Counted from the first letter of the stretch, positions 48,532 to 60,577 are shown. The stretch is 64,000 bases of DNA from Idiomarina seosinensis (GCF_003987275.1 NZ_PIQF01000001.1:1240001-1304000), one strand, 5' to 3'. The notes: generated by a model from the sequence alone, not told the origin. A program made the numbers and translations.

Positions 48532-49278
48532 TTACTTTTTCTTCAGCTTAGCCGCAATAGCCTGTCTGGCGGCATCAGAACTGAGTGCTTTAGCAAAGTA
48601 GCCGGCCTCGTGACTAATTCGCTCAGCTACCGTTTGTTGCGGTGCTTTTATCAGCTTTTTGCTGGTACGCAAAGCTTGGCGTGACTGCGACGAGAGTTTT
48701 TCTAAAACGCCGTCTACATGTTTAGTTAGCTGCTCAGCAGGTAAAACCGCATTAACCAATCCTAACTGCTGGGCTTTTTCTGCGGTGAAATTATCACCTA
48801 ACAGTAGCAACTCGGAAGCGAGCTGATGCCCACACAACCGAGGCAACAATAGGCTCGACGCCGCTTCCGGGAGCAACCCAAGCTTAACAAACGGCAACGC
48901 AAATAATGCTTCCTCACTCGCATAAACCAAGTCACAGTGAAGCAGTAGCGTAGTACCAATGCCAATAGCAAGGCCATTAACTTTGGCCACGATGGGAACA
49001 TTGACACGATTTAAGGTGTGTAAAAAACGGAAAGGCGGTGCCGTTTCATCTAAATTTTCAACGGCCAGAAAATCATTAAGATCGTTCCCTGAAGAAAAGC
49101 TATCACCGCTACTCTCAAAAATTACCACAGCTACCGATTCGTCTTTATCAGCGTCTGACAACGCTTGCTCGCAAGTGTCATACATCGCTTGCGTAAACGC
49201 GTTTTTCTTCTCAGGTCGGTTTAGACGAATACGAACAATACCGTCTTGTTGGATAAGCTCTACGTGTTGTTCTGACAT
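48532..49278 (-). CDS. Enoyl-CoA hydratase/isomerase family protein
   Basis: 248-aa crotonase-fold protein, likely acting on an acyl-CoA in fatty acid or related catabolism. Oxyanion segments SFSSGNDLNDF and VNGLAIGIGTTLLLHCDLVYAS, plus FVKLGLLPEAASSLLLPRLCG, fit the family. The Glu in LLPEAASS is a candidate catalytic residue. The exact substrate is undetermined. Its ribosome binding site is inside a 9-bp stem (see 49284-49321). It lies 58 bases after the FabH-type gene on the same strand. Confidence 0.88.
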   Translation of the reverse strand: MSEQHVELIQQDGIVRIRLNRPEKKNAFTQAMYDTCEQALSDADKDESVAVVIFESSGDSFSSGNDLNDFLAVENLDETAPPFRFLHTLNRVNVPIVAKVNGLAIGIGTTLLLHCDLVYASEEALFALPFVKLGLLPEAASSLLLPRLCGHQLASELLLLGDNFTAEKAQQLGLVNAVLPAEQLTKHVDGVLEKLSSQSRQALRTSKKLIKAPQQTVAERISHEAGYFAKALSSDAARQAIAAKLKKK

Positions 49279-49283
49279 TTAAT

Positions 49284-49321
49284 CCTCGCTTGCAACTGGT
49301 TGTACCACCTTACAAGCGAGG
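49284..49321 (-). promoter_or_regulatory. Hairpin sequestering the enoyl-CoA hydratase ribosome binding site
   Basis: CCTCGCTTG (49321-49313) pairs perfectly with CAAGCGAGG (49292-49284) around a 20-base loop. The GAGG of the right arm is the only ribosome binding site, 5 bases before the ATG. There is no T tail, so it is not a terminator of the upstream gene. Confidence 0.6.
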
Positions 49322-49336
49322 TTATCAGCTTTTTAA

Positions 49337-50425
49337 TCAGACTTCACGTTTGCGCCAGGCTGCTGCCGTTTGTTCATGCAATGGCCGGATCAATTCAAGC
49401 GCCGATTTATCCCCGGGTTCGAGCTGCAACTGGTTATCCTGCTTCGGTGTTACTCGCTCACCCCACTGGATCAGCCCGGCTCCACAGGTTAGTCCACCAC
49501 CAAACACCGCCGACATAATCTTGTCGCCCGGTTTAATGGTGCCGTTATCAGCCGCTTCTGCAAACGCTATCGGCAAGGTTGCTGAAGAGGTGTTGCCATA
49601 TTTTTGGATATTGATAACGGTTTTTTCACTGGGTACCTTGCACAATTTGCCCAGATAATCGATTAACCGTTTATTAGCCTGGTGCGGTATCAACGCATCT
49701 ATATCATCGGTGGTTAAGCCGGTCTGCTGGAATACATTTTCTACGGCGGCATTCATACCTTTAACCGCTCGTTTAAATATTTCCTGACCAACGAAGTCGA
49801 ATTGCATAATTCCGTCGAATCCAAAACGGTCAAAGCTCAGCCCAAAGTCCAGACTCAATACGTCACGCGCATCGGCGTCACAACTAATATGGCTAGCTAG
49901 TAGGCCGGTTTCTTTATCAGACGCCTGTAATACCATAGCGCCTGCGCCATCGCCGAATAACACAGCACTTTCACGCTTGGTCCAGTCTAAAATACGAGTT
50001 AACCTTTCAGCGCCAATCAGCAACACGCGTTGATGAGCACCGGTACGAATTGCCTGTGTTGCCATATGCATGGCATAAAGAAAGCTGCTACAAGCCGCAT
50101 TTAAGTCAAACGCCGCCGCATCTTTAGCACCAATATCACGTTGCACGGCCGAGGCAACATTAGGAATTATTTCGTCCGGGGTACAGGTTCCAACAATAAT
50201 TAAGTCGATGCTAGCAGGGTCAAGATCTGCTGCTGCCAAGGCATTTTTCGCCGCGATAGTCGCCAACTTTGAGGTTCCTACGTGACTAACTCGTCTTTCA
50301 GAAATGCCGGTTCGGGAAACAATCCATTCGTCGGACGTGTCCAAAAAAGTGGCTAAATCATCGTTTGTCATCACTGCCGGAGGCAAACATTTGCCCCATC
50401 CGGTAATTTCTGCGTATTTATTCAC
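49337..50425 (-). CDS. 3-oxoacyl-ACP synthase III (FabH-type)
   Basis: Thiolase-fold condensing enzyme with the KAS III triad: C112 (NAACSSFL), H248 (PHQANKR) and N278 (YGNTSSAT). At 362 aa it is about 45 residues longer than canonical FabH, mostly as a C-terminal extension (after LIQWGERV). It is not within a fab cluster, so it may be a second or specialised synthase next to an enoyl-CoA hydratase gene. Start ATG 50425. Confidence 0.87.
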   Translation of the reverse strand: MNKYAEITGWGKCLPPAVMTNDDLATFLDTSDEWIVSRTGISERRVSHVGTSKLATIAAKNALAAADLDPASIDLIIVGTCTPDEIIPNVASAVQRDIGAKDAAAFDLNAACSSFLYAMHMATQAIRTGAHQRVLLIGAERLTRILDWTKRESAVLFGDGAGAMVLQASDKETGLLASHISCDADARDVLSLDFGLSFDRFGFDGIMQFDFVGQEIFKRAVKGMNAAVENVFQQTGLTTDDIDALIPHQANKRLIDYLGKLCKVPSEKTVINIQKYGNTSSATLPIAFAEAADNGTIKPGDKIMSAVFGGGLTCGAGLIQWGERVTPKQDNQLQLEPGDKSALELIRPLHEQTAAAWRKREV

Positions 50426-50571
50426 GGCTAAACCTTATTACTTCTGCAGTTATCTGCACTTGTTACGTTAACTTGGGTAAAAACAAAGTTAAAGCGTTTA
50501 AGCACAACCCTCTTTTACCGTATGATAGCACGATTGTTATTTAGTTGAATGATCGTGTTGGAGGATTGCTA

Positions 50572-51132
50572 ATGATCCGATGTGTTAAGTCAGTGATGCT
50601 GGCAAGCTGTTTTACGCTACTTTTAGGGGCCTGCCAAAGTGCGCCAGATCCGTTGCTGATTGCACCAGTGACGATAGATGATTCGCTATCAGCTAAAGTT
50701 GCCAATATCAAGGTGCAAGATCAGCGGACTCATGCTTATCTCTACCGAGTAAAGCGCAACCAAGACAAAGCACAGTTTGCTTCACCACAACAACCGCTAA
50801 CAGACATCATTGCCGAATCGTTGCAAAACTTAGTTAGCGAAACAGAGAGTGGTATGGGGCTTAAATGGTACGTCAGTCTTGAGCAAGGGTTGGTAGAAGC
50901 AACATTAAGTGGTTTAAAATACCAGCTCGAGCACACTATTGTAATAAGGGTTCAGGCACAACAGGCTAATCGAAGTTACAGTAACAGTTACCGTGGCCGT
51001 ATGCAGTCGACTGGTGTTGGCCAGCCTGATGAGGCCGTTATTGAACGAGAGTTTACACAGTTATTGCGGTCAGTATTATCTGATATTAGCAACGATCCAA
51101 AGTTACGAATAAATCGGCAGGAGAATAACTAA
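50572..51132 (+). CDS. yajG: YajG-family lipoprotein
   Basis: 186-aa lipoprotein with signal MIRCVKSVMLASCFTLLLGAC (lipobox LGAC, Cys21) and a YajG domain (LIAPVTIDDSLSAKVANIKVQDQRT). The frame is open to 50545, but GGAGGA (50560-50565) supports ATG 50572 and puts the signal at the N-terminus. Adjacent to ampG as in E. coli; TAATG overlap with the next gene. Confidence 0.9.
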   Translation: MIRCVKSVMLASCFTLLLGACQSAPDPLLIAPVTIDDSLSAKVANIKVQDQRTHAYLYRVKRNQDKAQFASPQQPLTDIIAESLQNLVSETESGMGLKWYVSLEQGLVEATLSGLKYQLEHTIVIRVQAQQANRSYSNSYRGRMQSTGVGQPDEAVIEREFTQLLRSVLSDISNDPKLRINRQENN

Positions 51133-51743
51133 TGGCAAACGCCTGGATTAAATCGACAGTTTTGTTTTTGTTGACTGCTATTACACCCTTTTTATTGAGC
51201 CCCGTTAGTCATGCTCAAATTCAGCCAGACAATCCTTTTCCACGAGTTGTATTGGTCACCTCTGAGGGAGATATAACGGTAGAACTGAATCGCGAAGCGG
51301 CACCGATAACAGTAAAGAATTTTTTTCGTTATGTTAAGAAAGCCCAATACAACGGTACAATTTTTCACCGCCTGGTTCCCGACTTTGTTATTCAAGGGGG
51401 CGGCTATGATAAAGATTTTCAAGCAAAGCCTAGTTACGGGAAAGTGGTGAACGAGGCCGGTAATGGTTTACTCAACGAGTACGGCACTATTGCTATGGCC
51501 CGGGAACGTGAGCCACATTCCGCTACCCGACAGTTTTTCTTCAACCTGAACGACAACAAATCGCTAAACCCTGATAATGGCGACTGGGGTTACACGGTTT
51601 TCGGTCGAGTGGTCGAGGGGATAGAGGTGCTGGAAGCGCTAGCTAAACTAGAATCAATGCCGTTCGACGATAAAACCGGGTGGCGCGATGTTCCGGCCAA
51701 ACCTCCAATTTTAAAGCGCGTTGAAGTGGTTCCCGCCGACTAA
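51132..51743 (+). CDS. Exported cyclophilin-type peptidylprolyl isomerase
   Basis: 203 aa with a signal sequence (about residues 1-28) and a cyclophilin domain: VTSEGDITVELNREAAPITVKNF, IFHRLVPDFVIQGGGYD, ARQFFFNLNDN-like segment ATRQFFFNLNDNKSLNP and GYTVFGRVVEGIEVL. Probably periplasmic folding of proline-containing proteins (PpiA-like). One-base overlaps with yajG and ampG make a coupled trio. Confidence 0.92.
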   Translation: MANAWIKSTVLFLLTAITPFLLSPVSHAQIQPDNPFPRVVLVTSEGDITVELNREAAPITVKNFFRYVKKAQYNGTIFHRLVPDFVIQGGGYDKDFQAKPSYGKVVNEAGNGLLNEYGTIAMAREREPHSATRQFFFNLNDNKSLNPDNGDWGYTVFGRVVEGIEVLEALAKLESMPFDDKTGWRDVPAKPPILKRVEVVPAD

Positions 51744-53086
51744 TGCCAAATTCCCCCAGCTTTTGGCAAGATCTGCGAGTTTATGCCCAGCCCAGAGTGT
51801 TAGTGATATTTATTCTAGGGGTCGCCAGTGGCTTTCCCTGGGTAATGATTGGCTCTGCTTTGTCCGCCTGGTTGCAAGAAGCCGGGCTCACTCGCTCGGT
51901 GATTGGCTATTTTGGCGCAGTCTTTGGTGCCTACTCGATTAATTTTTTATGGTCACCGCTGATCGATGGCTGCAAAATCCCTCTTTTGACGCGCTGGCTC
52001 GGACAAAGACGTAGCTGGATTTTACTCTGTCAGCTGCTGATTGTTGCGGCCTGCTTTTCACTGTCACAATTGTCCGTCATAGACAATCTCCACCTCGTCG
52101 GTTTATTGGCAATGGCCATTGCCGTCAGTTCTGCCACGCAGGATATTGCCATTGATGCTTATCGGATTGAGTCATTTGCCGTCTCCGAGGGCCGCTTACA
52201 AAGTGCCGGAGCTGCAATGGCCACTGCCGGCTGGTGGACCGGTTATGCCGGCATGGGCGCCATTCCGTTTTTTATTGTCGATAGCAATGAATGGCTGTGG
52301 CAGGACGCATACTGGGTATTGGGACTACTGATGTTAGCTATTGCCTGTATTGTTCTGGTGGTACGCAAATCAACCTATCATCAGGAGTTCAGTCCGGCTT
52401 CAGCTACAACGAACATTGTTGGAAGAATCAACGAAATAGTTGTCGCTCCAATTCGCGAATTTTTTACCCGTAGCGGCGTTCGCTTCGCGGTATCGGTATT
52501 GGTATTTATTTTCCTGTTTAAGATTGGTGAAGCGTTTTTAGGCCGAATGTCGATCGTATTTTATAAAGAGATTGGTTTCAGCAACGAAGAAATAGGCACT
52601 TACTCTAAACTCGTGACCTGGTGGGTCACCATTTTATTCGCGCTACTGGGTAGTGCTGTCAATTTACGCGTCGGTATTGTCAAAGGCTTATTATTCGGTG
52701 GTATCGCCATGGCTGCCTCCAATTTAATGTTCTCCTGGATCGCGTTAGTCGGACCCAGCGAATCATTATTTTTAAGTGCTGTTATTATTGACGGATTTAC
52801 CAGTGCCTGGTCAACCGTAGCTTTTGTTGCCTTTATTAGTCTTCTCTGTAACCGAACATTTACCGCATCTCAGTACGCACTAATGGCATCATTAGGAACA
52901 CTTGGGCGTACCCTGCTATCTTCTTATAGCGGAGTTATGGTTGATGCCCTGGACGGTAGCTGGGCACTGTTCTTTTTACTAACCGCACTAATGGTGATAC
53001 CCAGCCTGGTATTTTTATGGTTTATTCGACGCCCGCTAACGGACTTAGAGTCAATGCGAAACAGCCCTGAACGTGATGCAGACTAA
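51743..53086 (+). CDS. ampG: AmpG, muropeptide permease
   Basis: MFS importer of GlcNAc-anhydroMurNAc peptides for cell-wall recycling. 447 aa, about 12-14 membrane segments, with GVASGFPWVMIGSALSAWLQEAGLT and FLWSPLIDG, SSATQDIAIDAYR and FKIGEAFLGRM motifs. It complements the lytic transglycosylase elsewhere in the window. Its 3' end overlaps panE. Confidence 0.94.
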   Translation: MPNSPSFWQDLRVYAQPRVLVIFILGVASGFPWVMIGSALSAWLQEAGLTRSVIGYFGAVFGAYSINFLWSPLIDGCKIPLLTRWLGQRRSWILLCQLLIVAACFSLSQLSVIDNLHLVGLLAMAIAVSSATQDIAIDAYRIESFAVSEGRLQSAGAAMATAGWWTGYAGMGAIPFFIVDSNEWLWQDAYWVLGLLMLAIACIVLVVRKSTYHQEFSPASATTNIVGRINEIVVAPIREFFTRSGVRFAVSVLVFIFLFKIGEAFLGRMSIVFYKEIGFSNEEIGTYSKLVTWWVTILFALLGSAVNLRVGIVKGLLFGGIAMAASNLMFSWIALVGPSESLFLSAVIIDGFTSAWSTVAFVAFISLLCNRTFTASQYALMASLGTLGRTLLSSYSGVMVDALDGSWALFFLLTALMVIPSLVFLWFIRRPLTDLESMRNSPERDAD

Positions 53087-53951
53087 CAGTTATCAATGGC
53101 TTGTTTTTGGACCTGGTGCTATCAGTGGGTTAATAGCTGCCGGGTTAATACGCCAACAGCAACAGGTCGCCTTTAAAACAATGTCGGCGGCCGCTTCGTC
53201 AAGCGTGCATTGGACGCTGCGCGATAGCGCCGTTCAACAACGGTTCACAACCCCCACCTATCAACACCAGTGGCAACCTGACGCGGTTATTTTGGCGGTT
53301 AAATCGTACCAGCTTAACGCAGCTCTCAAACAGTTGGATGAGCTGGCTATTGCTACCGATTGTCCGGTTATTATTAGTCACAATGGGATTGTATCGGTAA
53401 CCACTGAGCGACCGCTTTTTCCGCTCATCACAACTCATGCGGCAAATCGCAGCGGTCGTAATATAGACCAAAATGGTAAGGGCGAAAGTTGGTTAGCAAG
53501 CACCGCGATCAATCAGCCCAAAGCGTTACCTGAACACATCACAAAAATAATGGACGATAGCTTTGCACCGATAACTTTAGTTACCGATATTGAGCAGCGA
53601 CGCTGGCAAAAGTTATTGATTAACTGTGTTATTAACCCGCTAACCGCCATTTACCGAATAACCAACGGAGAACTTGCAGAGCAGCAATACGGTCAACAGA
53701 AACAGGCTTTGATTGAGGAGTTTATAAAGGTGGCCAGTGCCTGCGAGCACCAGTTTGAGTTTGAATCCGCACAACAATCGGTAGAGAGGGTTATAGCAGC
53801 CACTGCCAACAATCGTTCTTCAATGCTGGTCGACGTTGAGAATAACCGCCCCACCGAAATTGATGCTATGAATGGCTTTATTTTACGCCAGGCGCAGCAG
53901 CACAATATTAATGTGCCGATGCACCACTGGGTGGTTAAACAGCTAGCTTAA
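53076..53951 (+). CDS. panE: 2-dehydropantoate 2-reductase family protein
   Basis: NADPH-dependent reductase forming pantoate for coenzyme A. N-terminal nucleotide fold with FGPGAISGLIAAGL (GxGxxG-like), VILAVKSYQL, and a C-terminal domain with LLINCVINPLTAIYRITNGEL (catalytic Lys/Asn region). 291 aa from ATG 53076; a GTG one codon earlier is possible. It overlaps ampG by 11 bases. Confidence 0.88.
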   Translation: MQTNSYQWLVFGPGAISGLIAAGLIRQQQQVAFKTMSAAASSSVHWTLRDSAVQQRFTTPTYQHQWQPDAVILAVKSYQLNAALKQLDELAIATDCPVIISHNGIVSVTTERPLFPLITTHAANRSGRNIDQNGKGESWLASTAINQPKALPEHITKIMDDSFAPITLVTDIEQRRWQKLLINCVINPLTAIYRITNGELAEQQYGQQKQALIEEFIKVASACEHQFEFESAQQSVERVIAATANNRSSMLVDVENNRPTEIDAMNGFILRQAQQHNINVPMHHWVVKQLA

Positions 53952-53972
53952 TTAGCTAACTGCGCATACCAA

Positions 53973-55085
53973 TCACTTATCTTCTATAAAACCAACCACT
54001 TCCAGACCAAACCCGGAAAGTGCCGAATAGCGCTTCGGTGAGCTCATAAGGTTCATTTTATGAACGCCCAAATCAGCCAGTATCTGTGAACCAACGCCCA
54101 CATTCCTTGATACATTAGATGCCGATGCTGTTGGTTTATGCTCGCCATGATCCTCTGCTTCAAACTCTTTAACTTGCGCAATAATATCAGCGGGAGTTTG
54201 CTGGCGACCGATTAGCACTAACACACCATCGTTATTGGCTAAGTACTGCATCGCTTTATAAATTGGCCAACTGCGTTTCGCGGCTCGTTCAGTTAGCAAG
54301 CTGTCATGAAAGGTATCCTGCAAATGTACCCGAACATTGGTTTCATTACGTTCATCGATATCACCATGCACCAGTGCATGGTGCACTTGTTGGTCAATCG
54401 AGTCCTGATAAGTAATTAACTGAAATTCACCAAAGCTGGTGGGCAATCGACATTCGGCAACTCTTACCACGGTTTTTTCTTTCATTGAACGGTATTCAAT
54501 AAGATCAGCGATGGTGCCTATTTTGATGTCATGCTGAGCCGCAAACTTTTCCAGATCCGGACGACGAGCCATAGTCCCATCTTCGTTAAGTATTTCGACA
54601 ATCACCGCTGCGGGTTCAAAGCCTGCTAACCGAGCCAGATCGCAGCCTGCCTCTGTGTGTCCGGCACGATTTAAAACACCACCCGATTTCGCTTTTAAAG
54701 GAAAAATATGTCCCGGCATTACTAAATCTTCTGGCTTTGCATTTTTTGCCACCGCGTCTTTTACGGTTTTTGCACGGTCAGCGGCTGAAATTCCAGTTGT
54801 TACGCCTTCGGCTGCTTCAATTGATACGGTAAAGTTGGTCGCGTAAGGCGCATTATTCTTATCCACCATCAGCGGTAAACTTAACTGCTTACAACGTTGC
54901 TCAGTCAGCGTTAGACAAATCAAACCTCTGCCATAACGCGCCATGAAGTTGATCGCTTCCGGCGTCACGGTATCCGCAGCAATAATCAGATCGCCCTCGT
55001 TCTCGCGATCCTCATCGTCCATCAGGATCACCATTTTCCCCTGACTGATATCTTCAATAATCTCTTCTGTGGTATGTAAACCCAT
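53973..55085 (-). CDS. RibBX: DHBP synthase with degenerate GTP cyclohydrolase II domain
   Basis: The N-terminal half (about residues 1-200) is an intact 3,4-dihydroxy-2-butanone-4-phosphate synthase ([30 protein letters not shown]). The C-terminal half follows GTP cyclohydrolase II in outline but lacks the zinc cysteines (the GSxRCDCG region reads [12 protein letters not shown]) and the YRQEGRGIGL motif, so cyclohydrolase activity is not expected. This is the known RibBX variant. 370 aa, 2 bases after ribD. Confidence 0.9.
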   Translation of the reverse strand: MGLHTTEEIIEDISQGKMVILMDDEDRENEGDLIIAADTVTPEAINFMARYGRGLICLTLTEQRCKQLSLPLMVDKNNAPYATNFTVSIEAAEGVTTGISAADRAKTVKDAVAKNAKPEDLVMPGHIFPLKAKSGGVLNRAGHTEAGCDLARLAGFEPAAVIVEILNEDGTMARRPDLEKFAAQHDIKIGTIADLIEYRSMKEKTVVRVAECRLPTSFGEFQLITYQDSIDQQVHHALVHGDIDERNETNVRVHLQDTFHDSLLTERAAKRSWPIYKAMQYLANNDGVLVLIGRQQTPADIIAQVKEFEAEDHGEHKPTASASNVSRNVGVGSQILADLGVHKMNLMSSPKRYSALSGFGLEVVGFIEDK

Positions 55086-55087
55086 AG

Positions 55088-56224
55088 CTAACCTTTTATT
55101 TGTTGTGGCATCGGTACACCAATAATTCGACGATCATTACCTACTTGCCGCCAATCAGTCACTTGTATCTGCTGCGCTTGCTGCAAAATTGTCAGCTCTG
55201 ATAACTCCAGCATAGCTCTCGCCTGATGGCCAAGTAACTGGCTGGACTGATAAAGATACAGTTCATTAACCAACTGCTGCTGCAGTAACACTCCGGCCAA
55301 CGTAGCGCCGCACTCAGTCCAGATAAGGTTTATTTCGCGGAGCGCCAGCTCCACCAGCATATCGTGTAGGTCCACTTTGCCATTTTCAGCGGCTTTTACG
55401 ATAACCTGATGACAATGTGGGTGGCGGCTGGCATCAGTCTCCTGGGTACGAATTAGCCAAACTGGGCTTAATTCATCAAACAACGATAACTCGTCATGAA
55501 TACGATTCTGACTATCGATAATAATACGCACCGGCTGTTTTAATTGCGTCGGTATTGGCCGCGATTCAGGCCATTGAGCCGCCCGAACTGTTAACCGTGG
55601 GTTATCAGCAAGAACAGTGTCAGCCCCGGACAATATAGCGTCTGAGTGAGCTCGCCAGTATTGAACATCAGCACGAGACTGAGGCGATGTTATCCATTGG
55701 CTTTGACCGTTCGCTAAGGCCGTGCGAGCGTCCATAGAAGCGGCTAATTTCACTCGAACCCAGGGCAGCTGAGTCATCATTCGATGAATAAAGCCAGGAT
55801 TCAAGTTAGCTGCTGCCGACTCCAATACCCCAACATCAACCTCAATACCAGCATCCCGCAAACGGGAAATACCGTTGCCTGCCACTTGTGGGTTTGGATC
55901 CTGCATCGCCACTACAACTCGTGCAATTTTAGCGTCAATTAATGCGTTAACACAGGGAGGAGTACGTCCAAAGTGGCTACAGGGTTCAAGCGTAACGTAA
56001 GCTGTGGCACCAACGGCTGCATCGCCCGCGTCGGCTATTGCATTTACTTCGGCGTGAGCAGCGCCAGCACGCTGATGCCAGCCGCTACCAACAATCTGAT
56101 TATTTTTTGTCAGCACGCACCCTACAGCAGGGTTTGGCGCAGTAGTAAGAACCCCTTTGCGCGCTAACTGCAAGGCCTGGTGCATCATCAAATGATCGAT
56201 TCTAGCTTGCTCAGAACTAGTCAT
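55088..56224 (-). CDS. ribD: Bifunctional riboflavin deaminase/reductase RibD
   Basis: Second and third steps of riboflavin synthesis. 378 aa from ATG 56224: deaminase domain with zinc motif HAEVNAIAD and [11 protein letters not shown], then a reductase domain ([40 protein letters not shown]). The frame is open to 56287, but homology starts with the later ATG, which overlaps the nrdR stop by 8 bases. ribE and ribH are not in this run. Confidence 0.94.
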   Translation of the reverse strand: MTSSEQARIDHLMMHQALQLARKGVLTTAPNPAVGCVLTKNNQIVGSGWHQRAGAAHAEVNAIADAGDAAVGATAYVTLEPCSHFGRTPPCVNALIDAKIARVVVAMQDPNPQVAGNGISRLRDAGIEVDVGVLESAAANLNPGFIHRMMTQLPWVRVKLAASMDARTALANGQSQWITSPQSRADVQYWRAHSDAILSGADTVLADNPRLTVRAAQWPESRPIPTQLKQPVRIIIDSQNRIHDELSLFDELSPVWLIRTQETDASRHPHCHQVIVKAAENGKVDLHDMLVELALREINLIWTECGATLAGVLLQQQLVNELYLYQSSQLLGHQARAMLELSELTILQQAQQIQVTDWRQVGNDRRIIGVPMPQQIKG

Positions 56225-56666
56225 TGAGGCGGGCAATTTCCTCTCCAAACTCGCGGATATCTTCGAACGAACGATAAACAGAGGCAAACCGAACGTAAGC
56301 CACTTTATCCAATTGTTTTAAGTTATCCATAACCTGGTTACCAACAAAATCGCTACTAATTTCACGCTCACCGGTAGCTCGAATCGCTGACTTGATTCTG
56401 TTTATTGCCTGTTCCATTAATTCTAGACTAACCGGACGTTTTTCTAACGCTCGTAGCAAGCCGTTACGTAACTTGTCTTCGTTAAACGGTTCCCGGCTAC
56501 CATCAGATTTAATCACCCGCGGCATAATAAGCTCGGCAGTTTCAAACGTGGTGAAGCGCTCTTTACAGTGGTTGCACTCACGACGCCGGCGAACCGATGC
56601 GCCGTCCGCAACCAAACGAGAATCTATCACTTTGGTGTCTTGCGTTCCGCAAAAGGGACAATGCAT
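56217..56666 (-). CDS. nrdR: NrdR, ribonucleotide reductase repressor
   Basis: ATP/dATP-sensing repressor of nrd genes. 149 aa with the N-terminal zinc ribbon ([34 protein letters not shown]) and an ATP-cone ([16 protein letters not shown]). Upstream of ribD and downstream of glyA, a common gammaproteobacterial order. Confidence 0.97.
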   Translation of the reverse strand: MHCPFCGTQDTKVIDSRLVADGASVRRRRECNHCKERFTTFETAELIMPRVIKSDGSREPFNEDKLRNGLLRALEKRPVSLELMEQAINRIKSAIRATGEREISSDFVGNQVMDNLKQLDKVAYVRFASVYRSFEDIREFGEEIARLND

Positions 56667-56706
56667 CGATGCTCTCCGTTAATAAATCAGAACCTTAGCC
56701 AACAGC

Positions 56707-57963
56707 TTATTGATAAACCGGAAAGTTTGCGCAAAGCGCTTTAACCTGTTCACGTACACTGTCGATAGTTTGTTCATTGTTGATATCATCCAGTACGTCA
56801 CAGATCCAGTTAGCCACCTGTTTCGCTTCGGTTTCTTTAAAACCACGACGGGTGATAGCTGGCGTACCTAAACGCAGTCCTGACGTGACAAATGGCGAAC
56901 GTGGGTCATTCGGCACGGCGTTTTTATTCACCGTAATAAATGCACGTCCCAGCGCCGCATCAGCATCTTTGCCGGTAATATCTTTATCAATTAAATCAAC
57001 CAAGAACAGGTGGTTCTGTGTACCATTAGATACGATTTTGTAACCACGCTGCTGCAACGTTTCTACCATGGTGTTGGCATTTTTCAAAACCTGCGTTTGA
57101 TAGTCTTTAAACTCTGGCTGCAACGCTTCTTTAAATGCCACCGCTTTAGCCGCGATAACATGCATCAACGGGCCACCCTGATTACCAGGGAATACAGCAC
57201 TATTTAGCTTTTTATGCAGTTTTTCATCGTCTTTACCAGAAAGAATCAAACCACTGCGTGGACCTGCCAGAGTTTTATGCGTGGTCGTTGTGATTACGTC
57301 AGCAAATGGAACTGGGCTTGGATAAACCCCAGCAGCAACAAGGCCAGCAACATGGGCCATATCGACCATCAAGTAAGCACCTACTTCGTCGGCAATCTCG
57401 CGAAAACGCTGCCAGTCGATAACACCCGAATAAGCTGAAAAGCCAGCAACGATTACTTTTGGCTGATGTTCTTTCGCTAACCGCGCGACTTCTTCATAAT
57501 CAATCTCGCCAGTTTCTTCCGACAAGCCATACTGAACGGCCTTATATAGTTTACCGGAAAAGTTTACGCTAGCGCCGTGAGTTAAGTGGCCACCATGAGC
57601 AAGACTCATCCCTAAAAAAGTATCGCCAGCTTCCATCAGCGCCATAAAGGCTGCGGTGTTAGCTTGTGAGCCTGAGTGTGGCTGCACATTTGCATACTTA
57701 GCACCAAATAATTCCTTAGCACGTTCAATAGCTAAGTCCTCGACAATATCAACGTATTCACAGCCGCCATAGTAACGTTTGTGTGGGTAGCCCTCTGCAT
57801 ATTTATTGGTCAGCTGTGAACCCTGAGCTTCCAGTACCCGAGGGCTGGTGTAGTTTTCTGAGGCAATCAGCTCTATGTGCTGTTCCTGACGCTCAACTTC
57901 CTTGCTCATGGCATCCCATAATTCGGCATCAAATTCGGCGATGTTGTGTTGCGATTTTTGCAT
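56707..57963 (-). CDS. glyA: Serine hydroxymethyltransferase
   Basis: PLP enzyme interconverting serine and glycine with tetrahydrofolate. 418 aa, with [44 protein letters not shown] and the PLP-lysine motif [12 protein letters not shown]. The frame extends to a GTG at 57975, but GGGAG lies within that extension, so ATG 57963 is the start. Confidence 0.97.
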   Translation of the reverse strand: MQKSQHNIAEFDAELWDAMSKEVERQEQHIELIASENYTSPRVLEAQGSQLTNKYAEGYPHKRYYGGCEYVDIVEDLAIERAKELFGAKYANVQPHSGSQANTAAFMALMEAGDTFLGMSLAHGGHLTHGASVNFSGKLYKAVQYGLSEETGEIDYEEVARLAKEHQPKVIVAGFSAYSGVIDWQRFREIADEVGAYLMVDMAHVAGLVAAGVYPSPVPFADVITTTTHKTLAGPRSGLILSGKDDEKLHKKLNSAVFPGNQGGPLMHVIAAKAVAFKEALQPEFKDYQTQVLKNANTMVETLQQRGYKIVSNGTQNHLFLVDLIDKDITGKDADAALGRAFITVNKNAVPNDPRSPFVTSGLRLGTPAITRRGFKETEAKQVANWICDVLDDINNEQTIDSVREQVKALCANFPVYQ

Positions 57964-58044
57964 TACAGCTCCCACTTTACGTTTTTACTTGGGGCAAGTG
58001 CCCAGATTGCTGGCATTTTAACTTAAAATCACTTGCAATGCCTA

Positions 58045-58073
58045 GTTAGTAAACACAAACAAATTTTACTAAC
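58045..58073. repeat. Inverted repeat between glyA and ettA
   Basis: GTTAGTAAA (58045-58053) and TTTACTAAC (58065-58073) are perfect 9-base inverted arms 11 bases apart in the 185-base divergent region. AT-rich and without a T tail on either side; it may be an operator for either gene. The function is unknown. Confidence 0.45.
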
Positions 58074-58148
58074 AAGTTTGGGCATTACCCCCTTTTGGGA
58101 TTAAACTATCGGCAAATCATTAACTGTAACCTAAGGAATGTTCGTCGC

Positions 58149-59809
<1,661 letters not shown>

Positions 59810-59813
<4 letters not shown>

Positions 59814-60577
59814 TCTCCTTCACTCAGCGGCTGTGGTATCCACGCCACGCCGCTTGAGTGGCAAAACCATTCGGCTGACACAGAAAAAGCCCGGGCCAGG
59901 TTAGTATCGGTTAACACACTAGCCGGCGCCCCTGTCGCTAACAATTTCCCCTCTTCAATCAATATCAGCCGGTCGCAGTAACGCGCGGCAAGCGACAAGT
60001 CATGTAAACTACAAACCACTAAGCGGCCCGCCCTACTTTGTTCTTTAAGTAACTTCAGAGTTTGTAGTTGATGCTGAATATCCAAAGCGGCTGTAGGCTC
60101 ATCACACAGCAACAGCTGTGGCTCAGAAATTAATGCCCGGGCCAAAAACGCCCGCTGCCTTTCACCACCGGACAAAGTCGACAACCGACGCTCTGCTAAG
60201 CCAGTTAAGTCACAATAGTTTAACCATTTCTGCAGCCGCTGAGCTCGTTGCTGTTTACCCAGTGAATGCTGCAACAAACCAATTGCTAGCAGTTCAGTGA
60301 CGGTAATATCCCATTGTGCCTGTTCATTTTGTGGCAAATACGAGAGTAAAGCCGCTCGCTGCTTACTATTTAAGTCTGAGAGGCGCTTGCCACCTACAAC
60401 TACTTCTCCGTGCGCCACTTTTTCAAGCCCCGCAATAACCTTTAACAAAGAACTTTTACCCGCTCCATTGGCGCCAATAACGCCCACCAGGCCAGGTTTT
60501 GTTAAGGCAAGGTTTATTTCATGCAGGCGGTCTCGCGCTATACCACTCAAGCTGACATCGGTTAGCTTTAAACTCAT
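59810..60577 (-). CDS. ABC importer ATP-binding protein (BtuD/FecE type)
   Basis: 255-aa ATPase of a vitamin B12/siderophore/heme-type importer: Walker A GANGAGKSSLLK, signature LSGGERQRAFLARAL, Walker B LLLCDEPTAALD, switch His in CSLHDLSLAA. Coupled to the permease gene by a 4-base overlap; stop codon overlaps that of ettA. Confidence 0.9.

Noticed and set aside
53973-55085. Bifunctional RibBA annotation
   Set aside because: The cyclohydrolase zinc cysteines and the RQEGRGIG motif are missing, so only the DHBP synthase half is supported.
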